From assembly GCF_004804355.1 (NCBI RefSeq), contig NZ_SRWZ01000004.1, positions 62,001-126,000 on the forward strand: a stretch of DNA of 64,000 nucleotides, written 5' to 3'. Position 1 is the first letter of the stretch; each line of letters opens with the position of its first letter. This document shows positions 30,301-39,479 of the stretch, in pieces. The notes under the pieces were generated by a model. The model worked only from the letters and a program-made list of their open reading frames with translations, was not told the DNA's origin and searched no databases. The DNA is from Cognatitamlana onchidii (lineage in GTDB: Bacteria > Bacteroidota > Bacteroidia > Flavobacteriales > Flavobacteriaceae). Both the position numbers and the translations under genes were made by a program.

Positions 30301-33300
30301 AATTTTGATCCTAATGCAGCAAGTGGGGTAATAAGTAACCCTCAAGATAGTTGGGCTGGTGTAACCAGACAGTTAACATCAACCGATTTTGAGCAGCAGA
30401 ATGTAGAATATATAGATTTTTGGCTTCAAGATCCGTTTCAAGAGAATCCAAATAATCCTGGAGGGAAACTTATATTTAATTTAGGAAACATTTCTGAGGA
30501 TGTTATTAAAGATGGTAAAAAGCTTTATGAAAATGGCTTGCCAAAAGATGGAGATATTAGTTTGCTTCAACCCACTGATTGGGGTACAGTAACGCCGCAA
30601 AATCAATCTCTGATTTATGCCTTTGATACTACAGGTGAAGAGCGTACCAATCAAGATGTTGGATATGATGGGTACAACGATCAGGATGAAGCAAGAGTGT
30701 TTGGTGATGAGTTCGGACCAGATCCTGCGAATGATAACTACACCTATTTTTTAAATACCGATGGTAATATTTTTGAACGCTACAAACAATACAACGGTGT
30801 TCAGGGTAACACACCAGATTCTTTTTCAAATACCGATAGAGGTGCCAATACACAGCCAGATGTAGAGGATATCAATAGAGATAACACTATGAATACTATT
30901 GATAGTTATTTTGAATATGAACTAGCATTAAACAGGCAAAACTTACCAACTTCGGTTGCTGATTTTGAAAATATGCCAGATAGTAATCCATTAAAGAAAT
31001 TTTTAAGGGATTATAAAGAGCGTCCTCGTGAAGTGCCTAATGGTGATCAGTTAAATGTAAGATGGTATCAATTTAGGGTGCCTGTTCAAGGACCTCATGT
31101 TAAACCTGTTGGTGGGATTTCAGATTTAAGATCAGTACGATTTACAAGAATGTACTTAAAGGATTTTGTACAACCTACTGTATTCCGCTTTGGGACTTTA
31201 GATTTAGTTAGAAGTGATTGGCGGCGTTTTACTGCAGAATTAGACAATCAAGCACCTCCTTACGACGAAGATGTTGATTTTTCGGTAGGTGTTATTGGAA
31301 CCCTCGAGAATGAAGGAAGATACCAAAGCCCTCCGGGTATTGAGCCAGAACGCTTGTTTAATAATAATACGGTGGTGCGCCAAAACGAACAATCGTTGGT
31401 GGTGAAAACCTGTAATTTAGAACCTAAAGATTCCAGAGGGGTTTATAAAAATATCAGTATCGATATGCGTCAATACAAACGCATGCGGATGTTTATGCAT
31501 GTTGAGGATCAAGATTTGGTGTCTGGAAATCTAGATGATAACGATTTGGTAGGGTTTTTAAGAATAGGTAATGACTTGGTAGATAACTTTTATCAAATTG
31601 AGTTGCCCCTGCAAGTTTCTAGATCAAGTTCTAGAGAAGGACTATGGCCTGTAGAAAACGAGATTAATTTACCTCTTGAAATCTTAGGGAAAATAAAAGC
31701 TGAAGGTATTTCAAATATGTCCTTAGGCAATGAGAATCCAACATACTATGATGTTGTTAATGGGGAAATAGGTGATCCAATTAGCGATCCATTTGCAGGC
31801 TATGTGGCCGGGCAGCACCGTGTGGCTATAAAAGGTAACCCTAACTTCGGAGATGTAAGAACACTTATGATGGGTGTTAAAAATGCTTCTGGGAAAATAC
31901 TTTGTACAGAAACATGGTTTAATGAATTGCGTCTTTCAGAGTTAGATAATGAAGGCGGTTGGGCAGCTGTCGTGAGTATGGATACTAATATTGCAGATTT
32001 TGCAAACATTAGCGCTTCCGGAAGTCAGAGCACTTCTGGTTTTGGGTCATTAGAGCAAGGGCCAAGTCAACGAGCGTTAGAGGATGTTCAACAATATAAT
32101 GTGGTTACCAATGTAAACGTAGGGCAGTTGTTGCCAAAAAAATGGGGTATACAATTGCCATTTAATTATGGCCATGGAGAAGAGCTTATTACGCCTAAGT
32201 ACGATCAGTTTTATAAGGATTTAACGCTGGACTCAAGACTTGATGCGGCAGACTCTCCTCAGGAAAAAGAACTGATTAAAGAACAGTCGGAAGATTACAC
32301 CAAACGACAGAGTATTAATTTCATAGGGATACGAAAAGTAAGAACCACAGATAAAAAACCAAGATTTTATGATGTGGAGAATTTAACTTTAAATTATTCG
32401 TACAATAAGGTTGAGCACCGAGATTTTGAGATTGAAGATTCCGAAGACAAAAGGCTGCGTATTGGAGCAAATTATGCGCATAATTTTAATCCTGTAGAGG
32501 TCGAACCATTTGCAAAAAATGATTCGATTTTTATGAATAGGTATTGGAAAATTTTAAAGGACTTCAATTTAAATCTAGTGCCAGCAAGTTTTACCATTAA
32601 CACAGATTTAAATAGACAATTTAACAGACAAAAGTTTAGAGAAGTTGATTTAACTGGAGACAATATTGCCATTGAAGAATTGTTTAGACGAAACTACACC
32701 TTCGATTTTCAATACGCTATTAATTATAATTTAACCAAGTCTTTACAGTTTAATTTTACTGCTGCGAATAGTAATATTGTTAGAAACTATTTCATAGATA
32801 ATGATTTAATTGCAGGAGAGCAAGATAATACGCTTGATATTTGGGATGGTATTATGGATTTTGGAGACCCCAACAGGCAAACTCAAAATTTTGGATTAAC
32901 CTATAAAATTCCAATTAATAAAATTCCAACCTTTAGTTTTATTGATGCTACTTACCAATATACAGGTACGTTTTTATGGCAAAAGGGTTCCGACTTGTAC
33001 GGGAATATAGAGCTTGATGGCAGGAGTTACGATTTAGGTCATACCATTCAAAATTCTAATGTACATAATTTAAATACGTCATTAGATATGAATCGATTTT
33101 ATCGATATATCGGTTTAACAAAAAAGCCTATTAGTAGAGCTCGAAGTCGAACTAATGGAGCTGGAGGTTCTCCAGGAGCCAATCCTCAAAGTTCACCTAA
33201 GCCAAAATCAAGTAGTCAAACAGGTAAAAAGATTCTAAACACGGGAATCGATATTTTAACTGCTATAAAAAGAGTTCAAGCTAACTATTCTGAAAATAAC

Positions 33301-34623
33301 GGAACATTTCTACCAGGATACCTTCAAACACCGGGCTTTATTGGGACTTTAAAGCCAAGCCTTGGTTTTACCTTTGGAAGTCAAGCTGATGTAAGATTCG
33401 AAGCGGCAAGACGTGGTTGGTTAACAACATTTCCAGAGTTTAATCAGCAGTACACATCAACCCAAACCAAACAGTTGGATATGTCGGCAAGCTTGCAGCC
33501 TACAAGAGATTTAAAAATTGATATCGTTTCAAACAGAGGCTATCTTGAAAACTATGCTGAAAACTTTAGGGTAGATGTTTCTGGCAATGCCCGGGAGTAT
33601 ATTCAACTTACTCCAAATACCTTTGGAAACTTTAACATCTCAACGTTATTGATAAAGACCGCCTTTCAAAAGAGTGACGAGTTTACTTCAAAAGCGTTTG
33701 ATGATTTTAGGTCGAATAGGCTTACCATAGCCAATAGATTAGCTAGAGACTTTTATGGTAATGATAGTTTTGATAGAGACGAAGAAGGGTATCCTTTAGG
33801 TTTCGGCAAAAATAATCAAAAGGTATTACTGCCTTCCTTTTTAGCGGCCTATCAAGGTAAAAGTGCCGATAACATAACCACTAGAGCATTTAGAGACGTC
33901 CCTATACCGAATTGGGATTTAAAATACACTGGCTTTATGAGGTTTGCCTGGTTTAAAAAGAATTTCAGACGATTCTCTTTAACGCATGGATATCGTTCTG
34001 TGTATACCATTAACCAGTTTACTACCAATTTAAATATTGCAGAGGGAGAGAATCCTGTTCCCGGTGTACCGTATGATAGTCAGCCTGAAGGTTCTAAGGA
34101 TCAATCTGGGAATTATAAAAATGAAACCTTATACAGTAACGTCAACCTAACCGAGATGTTTAGCCCCTTGATGCGACTTGATTTTGAAATGAAAAATTCG
34201 GTAAAGATTTTAGCGGAAATTAAAAAAGATAGAATGCTGTCTTTGAGTTTTGATAATAATTTAGTGACCGAGGTTAAAGGCAACGAATATATAGTAGGTT
34301 TAGGTTATAGAATAAAAGATTTAAGAATTCGTTCAAAACTAGCAGGGCCATCAAAGCGCATTGTGAGCGACTTAAATATGAAAGCAGATGTTTCTGTACG
34401 TGATAATAAAACTATCATCAGGTATTTAGATTTAGATAATAACCAAATTACTTCTGGACAAACTATATGGGGAGTTAAATACACGGCCGATTATGCATTT
34501 AGTAGAAACCTAACAGGTATCTTTTATTTCGATTATACATTCTCTGATTATGCTATTTCAACAGCTTTTCCACAAACCACAATTAGGTCCGGTTTTACAA
34601 TCAGATATAATTTTGGGAATTAG
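27364..34623 (+). CDS. sprA: Type IX secretion outer-membrane translocon SprA (Sov)
   Basis: SprA is the very large outer-membrane beta-barrel through which type IX substrates cross to the surface; it is also needed for gliding. The protein is 2419 residues long. It starts at TTG 27364, since no ATG lies between the ruvA stop and the signal peptide (hydrophobic segment about 13-27, ending SSWSQQ), and the next in-frame Met is over 100 residues later. The mature part is rich in strands with aromatic girdles and acidic Asn/Asp loops over its whole length, and ends in an FTIRYNFGN beta strand. It is followed by gcvH, vanZ, tonB and remB, an order I recall from Flavobacterium johnsoniae. Confidence 0.96.
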   Translation: MNITNPKLYKSARYIVLFVFVLGSSLSSWSQQTPQDSVKTGYNLGTLKIPDPNSIESKYTYDPITDRYIYTERIGGFNINYPVILTPKEYDALVAQENLRNYYKEKIDAFDGKKDGAEDARKNLLPEFYVQSGLFESIFGGNTIEVIPQGSVEMDLGILYSRQDNPAFSPRNRSNFTFDFDQRISLSLVGKVGTRLQINANYDTQSTFDFQNLIKLEYTPTEDDIVQKIEVGNVSMPLNSSLITGAQSLFGVKAQLQFGKTTVTGVFSEQKSQSNTVVAQGGGTVEEFDFFIREYDENRHFFLAQYFRDTYDEALKNYPFINNRGLQITRLEVWVTNRSNRTDNVRNVVAFQDLGENNKLGSSVNILPGATNFPNNGNNAYDPTIIGAAESQLTDAVRDISTVQAGILVPNVNEGFDYGKMENARKLSVGQEYTLNTELGYISLNQRLNNDELLAVAFQYTVGGDVYQVGEFANDGIDATEVETNPDGDVTSVVNSTLVLKMLKSSVTDVDLPVWDLMMKNIYDTGAYNLSQEDFKLNIFYNEASPLNFIRPVPEPNENPEDANFELDINGIPVGPNTDEKDLIQNVPLLRVFNLDKLNYNNDPQTRGDGFFDFVPGLTVIPQNGKIVFTSAEPFGEYLFNILGGGDYDDNLSYNDDQAKYVYDVLYKSTKTKALDEVEKNKFKLKGRYKASGGDGIPIGSFNVPRGSVRVTAGGRVLVEGIDYTVNYQLGRVQILDEALKASNTPIEVSTENNAVFGQQTRRFTGLNVEHKFNDNFLLGATFLNLNERPVTQKANYGTESINNSIFGVNGNYATKVPFLTRLANKLPNIDTDVESNLSIRGEFAYLAPGAPKGTDLNGEATSYIDDFEGSQNGIDLKSQQSWFLSSRPLDLNVPTNPTEDDPGIQNGFQRGMLNWYSIDPIFYTSQRPDGITDEDLSGLYTSRVFINELFPNRDLVQGQNSVLFTLDLAYYPDERGPYNFDPNAASGVISNPQDSWAGVTRQLTSTDFEQQNVEYIDFWLQDPFQENPNNPGGKLIFNLGNISEDVIKDGKKLYENGLPKDGDISLLQPTDWGTVTPQNQSLIYAFDTTGEERTNQDVGYDGYNDQDEARVFGDEFGPDPANDNYTYFLNTDGNIFERYKQYNGVQGNTPDSFSNTDRGANTQPDVEDINRDNTMNTIDSYFEYELALNRQNLPTSVADFENMPDSNPLKKFLRDYKERPREVPNGDQLNVRWYQFRVPVQGPHVKPVGGISDLRSVRFTRMYLKDFVQPTVFRFGTLDLVRSDWRRFTAELDNQAPPYDEDVDFSVGVIGTLENEGRYQSPPGIEPERLFNNNTVVRQNEQSLVVKTCNLEPKDSRGVYKNISIDMRQYKRMRMFMHVEDQDLVSGNLDDNDLVGFLRIGNDLVDNFYQIELPLQVSRSSSREGLWPVENEINLPLEILGKIKAEGISNMSLGNENPTYYDVVNGEIGDPISDPFAGYVAGQHRVAIKGNPNFGDVRTLMMGVKNASGKILCTETWFNELRLSELDNEGGWAAVVSMDTNIADFANISASGSQSTSGFGSLEQGPSQRALEDVQQYNVVTNVNVGQLLPKKWGIQLPFNYGHGEELITPKYDQFYKDLTLDSRLDAADSPQEKELIKEQSEDYTKRQSINFIGIRKVRTTDKKPRFYDVENLTLNYSYNKVEHRDFEIEDSEDKRLRIGANYAHNFNPVEVEPFAKNDSIFMNRYWKILKDFNLNLVPASFTINTDLNRQFNRQKFREVDLTGDNIAIEELFRRNYTFDFQYAINYNLTKSLQFNFTAANSNIVRNYFIDNDLIAGEQDNTLDIWDGIMDFGDPNRQTQNFGLTYKIPINKIPTFSFIDATYQYTGTFLWQKGSDLYGNIELDGRSYDLGHTIQNSNVHNLNTSLDMNRFYRYIGLTKKPISRARSRTNGAGGSPGANPQSSPKPKSSSQTGKKILNTGIDILTAIKRVQANYSENNGTFLPGYLQTPGFIGTLKPSLGFTFGSQADVRFEAARRGWLTTFPEFNQQYTSTQTKQLDMSASLQPTRDLKIDIVSNRGYLENYAENFRVDVSGNAREYIQLTPNTFGNFNISTLLIKTAFQKSDEFTSKAFDDFRSNRLTIANRLARDFYGNDSFDRDEEGYPLGFGKNNQKVLLPSFLAAYQGKSADNITTRAFRDVPIPNWDLKYTGFMRFAWFKKNFRRFSLTHGYRSVYTINQFTTNLNIAEGENPVPGVPYDSQPEGSKDQSGNYKNETLYSNVNLTEMFSPLMRLDFEMKNSVKILAEIKKDRMLSLSFDNNLVTEVKGNEYIVGLGYRIKDLRIRSKLAGPSKRIVSDLNMKADVSVRDNKTIIRYLDLDNNQITSGQTIWGVKYTADYAFSRNLTGIFYFDYTFSDYAISTAFPQTTIRSGFTIRYNFGN

Positions 34624-34634
34624 TAAATTATCTA

Positions 34635-34665
34635 TTTGAATTTAAGAATTGAATAAATACTTTTG
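34635..34665 (+). promoter_or_regulatory. Promoter of gcvH-vanZ
   Basis: TTTG (34635-34638), 19 bp, then TACTTTTG (34658-34665). Both elements match the Bacteroidota consensus exactly at standard spacing, 26 bp before gcvH. This is the cleanest vegetative promoter in the window. Confidence 0.75.
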
Positions 34666-34691
34666 TGTGATAATAATTTAAATTTTTTAAA

Positions 34692-35072
34692 ATGAATATT
34701 CCTTCAGAATTGAAATATACCAAAGACCATGAGTGGGTTAAGTTGGATGGCGATGTTGCAACCGTAGGTATTACCGATTTTGCTCAAAGTGAGTTGGGCG
34801 ATATCGTTTATGTAGAAGTAGAGACCCTTGATGAAACTTTAGAGGCAGATGAGGTATTTGGAACCGTAGAAGCGGTTAAAACAGTTTCAGATTTGTTTTT
34901 ACCTCTGTCTGGTGAAATTATTGAATTCAATGAAGCTTTGGAAGATGAACCTGAAAGTGTTAATTCAGATCCATATGGTGCAGGTTGGATGATAAAAATT
35001 AAATGTTCCGATGCGTCTCAGTTCGAAAACTTGATGACAGATACTGACTACAAAACTTTAGTTGGTGCTTAA
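34692..35072 (+). CDS. gcvH: Glycine cleavage system H protein
   Basis: GcvH is the lipoylated shuttle protein of the glycine cleavage complex and can also serve in lipoyl transfer. The 126-residue protein has the lipoyl-attachment lysine at K63 in VEAVKTVSD. The surrounding barrel sandwich fold has the typical [13 protein letters not shown] start and the [14 protein letters not shown] end. No gcvT or gcvP is nearby, so it works with enzymes encoded elsewhere. Its last codons overlap the start of the next gene. Confidence 0.97.
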   Translation: MNIPSELKYTKDHEWVKLDGDVATVGITDFAQSELGDIVYVEVETLDETLEADEVFGTVEAVKTVSDLFLPLSGEIIEFNEALEDEPESVNSDPYGAGWMIKIKCSDASQFENLMTDTDYKTLVGA

Positions 35073-35442
35073 AAATCTAGTAGCTGTTGCTGCCTTTGGC
35101 TATACTATAGCATTATCTACCGTAAGTCTTATTAGGTTAAACAATCTACCTGATGTAGGGATCTCTTTTGCAGACAAGATTTTTCATTTACTTGCCTATG
35201 CATTACTTACTATACTTTGGTATGGAATGTTTTTACTTACCTTTAAAATTAAAAAAAGAAGAGCTATGCTTATTGCCGTTCTCTTTGCGGTAATATTTGG
35301 TATAGTTATTGAGGTTATTCAGGAAACAATGACTGTTTCAAGAGGTCTAGATATTTATGATATGGTGGCAAATACACTAGGAGCTGTACTAGCGTCACTA
35401 ATATTATTATTTAAAAATAGTTTACGCGTTAAAAACTCTTGA
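35062..35442 (+). CDS. VanZ-like membrane protein
   Basis: This 126-residue membrane protein has about four transmembrane helices. The family signature residues are [15 protein letters not shown] in the second helix region and GIVIEVIQE followed by [16 protein letters not shown]. VanZ-like proteins are widespread; the name comes from a teicoplanin-resistance accessory gene, but the general function is unknown. The start overlaps the gcvH stop: TTG at 35062 or GTG at 35065, with no ATG available, which suggests translational coupling. It belongs to the conserved sprA-to-remB neighbourhood. Confidence 0.82.
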   Translation: MVLKNLVAVAAFGYTIALSTVSLIRLNNLPDVGISFADKIFHLLAYALLTILWYGMFLLTFKIKKRRAMLIAVLFAVIFGIVIEVIQETMTVSRGLDIYDMVANTLGAVLASLILLFKNSLRVKNS

Positions 35443-35446
35443 ACAC

Positions 35447-35478
35447 TTGTTTTTTTGACAAATAAATAGTTATTTTAG
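35447..35478 (+). promoter_or_regulatory. Weak candidate promoter of the first tonB
   Basis: TTG (35447-35449), 21 bp, then TATTTTAG (35471-35478), a -7 box with one mismatch, 24 bp before the start codon. Confidence 0.3.
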
Positions 35479-35502
35479 CAATCTTGATAAACGATTTAAA
35501 TT

Positions 35503-36222
35503 ATGGAACCTAAAAAAAATCCGAAAGCGAATGTTGGGCGTAACAGTTCACTATTCTTTGCTATTGGTTTAGCACTTATGCTATTCTTAACAAATTATGC
35601 CATTAACTTTAAAACCTATGACAAATCAGATATTGATATAGGGATGGTTAACATGGAAGAAGAATTGGAAGAAGAGATTCCATTAACAGAACAAATACAA
35701 ACTCCACCACCTCCACCACCTCCACCAGCTGCACCAGAAGTTATTGAGATTGTAGAGGATGAGGAAGAAGTTGAGGAAACGGTTATCGAATCTACCGAGG
35801 TAGATCAAGAAACAGAAATAGTTGAGGTTGAAGAAGTAGAGGTAGAGGAAGTAGAAGAAGATATCGATGTACCATTCTCTGTAATTGAAAATGTGCCAAT
35901 CTTTCCAGGGTGTGAAAAAGGAAATAATCAGGCAAAAAGAGATTGTATGTCAAAAAAGATTTCTCAGTTTGTAAACAAAAAGTTTAATACAGAGTTGGCT
36001 AGTGACTTAGGTTTATCAGGAAGACAACGTATTAATGTTATCTTTAAAATTGATAAAACAGGATCTATTACAGGAATTCGTGCTAGAGCACCGCATCCTG
36101 GTTTAGAGAAAGAGGCAGCGCGTGTTATTGGACTGTTACCTAAAATGAAACCTGGAAAGCAACGTGGAAAACCTGTTAATGTTCCTTACTCTTTACCCAT
36201 TATTTTCCAAGTGCAAGATTAA
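35503..36222 (+). CDS. tonB: TonB-family energy transducer (first of two)
   Basis: TonB proteins carry the energy of the inner-membrane proton gradient to outer-membrane receptors. This 239-residue protein has a short cytoplasmic N-terminus, one membrane anchor (about 18-36) and a stretch of eight prolines near 67-74. A very acidic Glu/Val repeat region (about 85-120) follows, then a C-terminal TonB domain (about 128-239) opening VPIFPGCEKG, with two cysteines, and the conserved PYSLPIIFQVQ end. It has its own terminator. The next gene is a clear paralogue. No exbB or exbD is adjacent. Confidence 0.92.
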   Translation: MEPKKNPKANVGRNSSLFFAIGLALMLFLTNYAINFKTYDKSDIDIGMVNMEEELEEEIPLTEQIQTPPPPPPPPAAPEVIEIVEDEEEVEETVIESTEVDQETEIVEVEEVEVEEVEEDIDVPFSVIENVPIFPGCEKGNNQAKRDCMSKKISQFVNKKFNTELASDLGLSGRQRINVIFKIDKTGSITGIRARAPHPGLEKEAARVIGLLPKMKPGKQRGKPVNVPYSLPIIFQVQD

Positions 36223-36251
36223 ATCCAGTTTTGTGAAAACAGATTAAAGGT

Positions 36252-36318
36252 CACTCAAATATTATTGAGTTAAAAATATAAAATCCCGTTACAGCAATGT
36301 AACGGGATTTCTTTTTTT
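36252..36318 (+). terminator. Terminator region with two hairpins after the first tonB
   Basis: The main stem AAATCCCGTTACA/TGTAACGGGATTT (36281-36310) has a GCAA loop and is followed by a run of T. A smaller inverted repeat, ACTCAA/TTGAGT (36253-36270), lies just before it. Confidence 0.85.
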
Positions 36319-36367
36319 GGTATGCTTATTGTGATTTTACCATAATATTAACAATAAAACTATAATT

Positions 36368-37153
36368 ATGAGTAATCTAAAGAAAACTCACGACCTCATT
36401 CGGCAAAATGAGCGTGTCGTGAAAAAATCACAGAAGCATGATGTAAATTTACAAAAAAACACAACCTTTTATTTCCAATTAGGGCTAATAGTGTGCTTGT
36501 TGGCTAGCCTAGGTTTACTAGAGATGACTTTTGAAACAACCATTCCCACTGCGGAACCTCCAATTATTATTGATGAACCTTTTTATGTTCACATTCCAGT
36601 AATAAAGGAACGAAAACCGGCACCCGATGAACCTAAACCTCAACGCCAAGTAAAGGAGCTTCTAGTGTTTAAAGAAGTACCAGATGACACCTTTGATAAC
36701 TTGTTTGAGCTGAACAAACCTGAACCCTCACCACATAAACCTGAGCTAAGTCCAGAAAGATTACCAGATCTACCCGATAAACCAGAAGATGATAACGTAC
36801 CAATGGAGCTCGTTGAAATGGTTCCTATTTATCCAGGATGTGAAAAAACCAAGGGTAATGAGGCCAGAAAAAAATGTATGTCTGAGAATATTTCGAAACT
36901 TATTCAGAGGAAGTTTGAAGGTAACGAAATTGCTGAAACCTATGGTTTGAAAGGAAAACAACGAATTGCTGTTCAGTTTAAAATAGATAAGACAGGTAGA
37001 GTTACAGAGATTAAAACGAGATCTCCGCACCCAAAACTAGATGCTGAAGCTACAAGAGTTATTAATATGATTCCCCAAATGAAACCAGGTAAGCAACGAG
37101 ATAAAAATGTTGGAGTCATATATAGTCTCCCCATAGTTTTTAAAGTGCAATAA
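36368..37153 (+). CDS. TonB-family energy transducer (second, paralogous)
   Basis: This 261-residue paralogue of the previous protein has a basic N-terminus (about 1-35), a single membrane anchor (about 37-55), and a Pro/Glu/Lys-rich periplasmic linker (about 65-145). Its C-terminal TonB domain (about 150-261) closely resembles that of its neighbour: VPIYPGCEK, a central KGKQRIAVQFKIDKTG and a final YSLPIVFKVQ. The linkers differ strongly: this one lacks the polyproline run and acidic repeats. It is flanked by terminators on both sides, so it is probably transcribed alone. The partner receptor cannot be read from the sequence. Confidence 0.9.
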   Translation: MSNLKKTHDLIRQNERVVKKSQKHDVNLQKNTTFYFQLGLIVCLLASLGLLEMTFETTIPTAEPPIIIDEPFYVHIPVIKERKPAPDEPKPQRQVKELLVFKEVPDDTFDNLFELNKPEPSPHKPELSPERLPDLPDKPEDDNVPMELVEMVPIYPGCEKTKGNEARKKCMSENISKLIQRKFEGNEIAETYGLKGKQRIAVQFKIDKTGRVTEIKTRSPHPKLDAEATRVINMIPQMKPGKQRDKNVGVIYSLPIVFKVQ

Positions 37154-37180
37154 TATTATATTAAAATACTAGAAGTAAAT

Positions 37181-37212
37181 ACCGCTATCACTTAGAGTGA
37201 AGCGGTTTTTTT
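37181..37212 (+). terminator. Intrinsic terminator after the second tonB
   Basis: The stem ACCGCT-A-TCACT/AGTGA-AGCGGT has one bulged A and a TAG loop, and is followed by seven T. It lies 27 bp after the stop codon. Confidence 0.85.
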
Positions 37213-37270
37213 AATGCCCATTGTTAAAAATATAGTATCTTTCAGCCCAAAATCAAATCTCTACACTAAT

Positions 37271-39370
37271 ATGAAGAAATTCATAGTATTAGTCCTACTT
37301 ATTGTCCAATATTTTGGTTATTCTCAGAATACTTATTTAGCCGAAAAACCTCCTGTTTTTGAAAACTGTCAAGATGTTGCGATTGACTCGTTGCAAACTT
37401 GCTTTGATAGAAATGTATTTGATTTTGTCTTCCATAACTTTAAGGTACCCCAACGTGTTTATACGGAAGCTTACAAAGGAGAAATGGTAGTTTTATTTGA
37501 AGTAGATACATTGGGGCAGTTTAGAGTTATTTATGCAGACGCGATCTATCCAGAACTAAAGGAAGAAGCAATACGTGTTTTTTCAAATATGCCCAAAGTG
37601 ATACCTGCTACTTACAATAGTAGAAAGACATTTAAGCAGTATTCCATTCCTATTAAAATCCCTTTGGTAAATCAATCTACTACAACAGAGGATTTGGCTA
37701 ATGTTAACAAGAAGACTAAATTAGAGGAGGCTGCTACAAAAGAGTTTGACAGTGTTATTGCAGATAGAAGGAGGTATGAAAATAGGGAATATACCAGTCA
37801 ATTAAATATCCCATTTGTACATAGTGAGTATGCTAGGTTTGGAAGGCAAATGAATTTAGTAGGAACCAATAGTCATACGGCTTCTAAACCATTTACTTAT
37901 GAGGAAGTAGCTCATTATTATGATTTTGAAGCAGAAAAAGAAAAGTTAAAAAAGGATAAGAGCTCTTGGGGCGGAAGGAAATTATGGAATGAACATCTCG
38001 TGCAATTAGAAGGGAAAGATTATTGGTTTACCATTGACCCTCTTCTTGATTTACAAGTAGGTAAAGATACAGATGCCGATTTTAATTCTACCTTTAATAA
38101 TACCAGAGGTATTGCTGTTCAAGGTGGTTTGGGTAAAAAATTCAGTTTTTATACGGCGTTTTTTGAAAGTCAAGGGCGTTTTGCAGATTATGTGAACAGA
38201 TATGCAGAGAGTCTAAAAGCCTTTGGTCCAGACCCAGCTATAATACCAGGTAGAGGCATCGCTAAACGCTTTAAAACAGATGCTTATGATTATCCTGTTG
38301 CAGAGGCATATCTGTCTTTTACACCCTCTAAATATTTTAATTTTCAATTTGGACAGAGTAAAACCTTTCTAGGGGATGGATACCGTTCTTTAGTTTTAAG
38401 TGATATAGCTAGTCCGCATCCTTTTTTTAAGATTAATACCAAGTTCTGGAAAATAAAATACACCAATACTTGGATGTGGTTAAAGGATGTAAGGCCAGAA
38501 GTAGAGCAAGACAAAGCATTTTTAACCAAGTATATAGCAAATCATTATTTGAGCTGGAATGTATCAAAACGAGTTAATATTGGGTTATTTGAATCGGTAA
38601 TATGGACTAATTCTAATAACAGAGGTTTCGATGTCAATTATTTAAACCCTATCATATTTTACAGGGCCATTGAATTTCAGACAGGTCAAGGAGCTGGAAA
38701 TGCCATTTTAGGGGCTACGGCTAAATATAAGTGGAATGATAATATCAATTTATATGGTCAGTTTGTCTTAGATGAATTCGCCCTAGATGATGTAACGGCG
38801 GGTGAAAAAAGTTGGAAAAATAAATATGCCTACCAGCTGGGTATAAAGTATTACAATGCCTTTAAGGTTGATAATTTAATGTTGCAACTTGAATATAATA
38901 GAATTCGTCCGTATGCATATTCTCATAACACGATAGTGCTAAACTACGGACATACTAACGAATCGAAAGCACATCCTTGGGGTGGAAATTTTAGTGAAAC
39001 CATCTTGATTGGACGATACCATTATAAACGCTGGTTTGCAAATGCCAGATTAATTTATGGAGTTAAAGGTTTCGATTTTAATGATGGAACGGATAATTTT
39101 AGTTACGGGGGCGATATTTACAGAGATTACAACGACAGGCCCTTTGATTCTGGTGTTGAAGTGGGGCAGGGCTTAAAAACCACAATTTTTAACGGAAATT
39201 TGCAGGCAGGTTACTTAATTAACCCTGCTTCCAATCTAAAGATTTTTGCAGATATTACTTACAGAGACTTTAATCCTGAGGCAAACACAGCAACTACATT
39301 TAAAAATAGTACGACATGGGTTAGTTTTGGCATTAGAAACGATTTGTTTAATTGGTATTTCGATTTTTAG
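37271..39370 (+). CDS. remB: Gliding motility protein RemB-like, outer-membrane barrel with N-terminal TonB-C-like domain
   Basis: I take ATG 37271, which gives a 699-residue protein with a clean signal peptide (ending YFGYSQ). An upstream ATG at 37214 would add 19 residues and overlap a possible promoter. Residues of about 25-135 resemble the C-terminal domain of the two preceding TonB proteins (PPVFENCQD, GEMVVLFEVDTLGQF, then a YSIPIKIPL end). The rest (about 190-699) is a beta-barrel resembling capsule-assembly Wzi proteins, with GKDYWFTIDPLLDLQVG and the GQSKTFLGDGYRSL strand. Position after sprA-gcvH-vanZ-tonB agrees with remB as I recall it in Flavobacterium johnsoniae, where it affects gliding. 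The molecular function is unknown. Confidence 0.75.
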   Translation: MKKFIVLVLLIVQYFGYSQNTYLAEKPPVFENCQDVAIDSLQTCFDRNVFDFVFHNFKVPQRVYTEAYKGEMVVLFEVDTLGQFRVIYADAIYPELKEEAIRVFSNMPKVIPATYNSRKTFKQYSIPIKIPLVNQSTTTEDLANVNKKTKLEEAATKEFDSVIADRRRYENREYTSQLNIPFVHSEYARFGRQMNLVGTNSHTASKPFTYEEVAHYYDFEAEKEKLKKDKSSWGGRKLWNEHLVQLEGKDYWFTIDPLLDLQVGKDTDADFNSTFNNTRGIAVQGGLGKKFSFYTAFFESQGRFADYVNRYAESLKAFGPDPAIIPGRGIAKRFKTDAYDYPVAEAYLSFTPSKYFNFQFGQSKTFLGDGYRSLVLSDIASPHPFFKINTKFWKIKYTNTWMWLKDVRPEVEQDKAFLTKYIANHYLSWNVSKRVNIGLFESVIWTNSNNRGFDVNYLNPIIFYRAIEFQTGQGAGNAILGATAKYKWNDNINLYGQFVLDEFALDDVTAGEKSWKNKYAYQLGIKYYNAFKVDNLMLQLEYNRIRPYAYSHNTIVLNYGHTNESKAHPWGGNFSETILIGRYHYKRWFANARLIYGVKGFDFNDGTDNFSYGGDIYRDYNDRPFDSGVEVGQGLKTTIFNGNLQAGYLINPASNLKIFADITYRDFNPEANTATTFKNSTTWVSFGIRNDLFNWYFDF

Positions 39371-39413
39371 AATGGCAGCTTAGTTTTAGCTTTCAAATTT
39401 TAACTTTATCACA

Positions 39414-39443
39414 TTGCTAAAATGCTTTTATAGAGTATCTTTG
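39414..39443 (+). promoter_or_regulatory. Promoter of ctaB and the oxidase assembly genes
   Basis: TTG (39414-39416), 19 bp, then TATCTTTG (39436-39443), a perfect -7 box at standard spacing. Transcription would start near 39450. This rules out the upstream TTG at 39414 as the ctaB start codon. Confidence 0.7.
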
Positions 39444-39479
39444 CACTCGCAATATAAAAGCCGTTTAGGATATTTTACC

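Noticed and set aside
37214-37270. Upstream ATG start for the RemB-like protein
   Set aside because: It directly follows the terminator T run, would mask the signal peptide at 37271, and overlaps a TATCTTTC promoter-like box.
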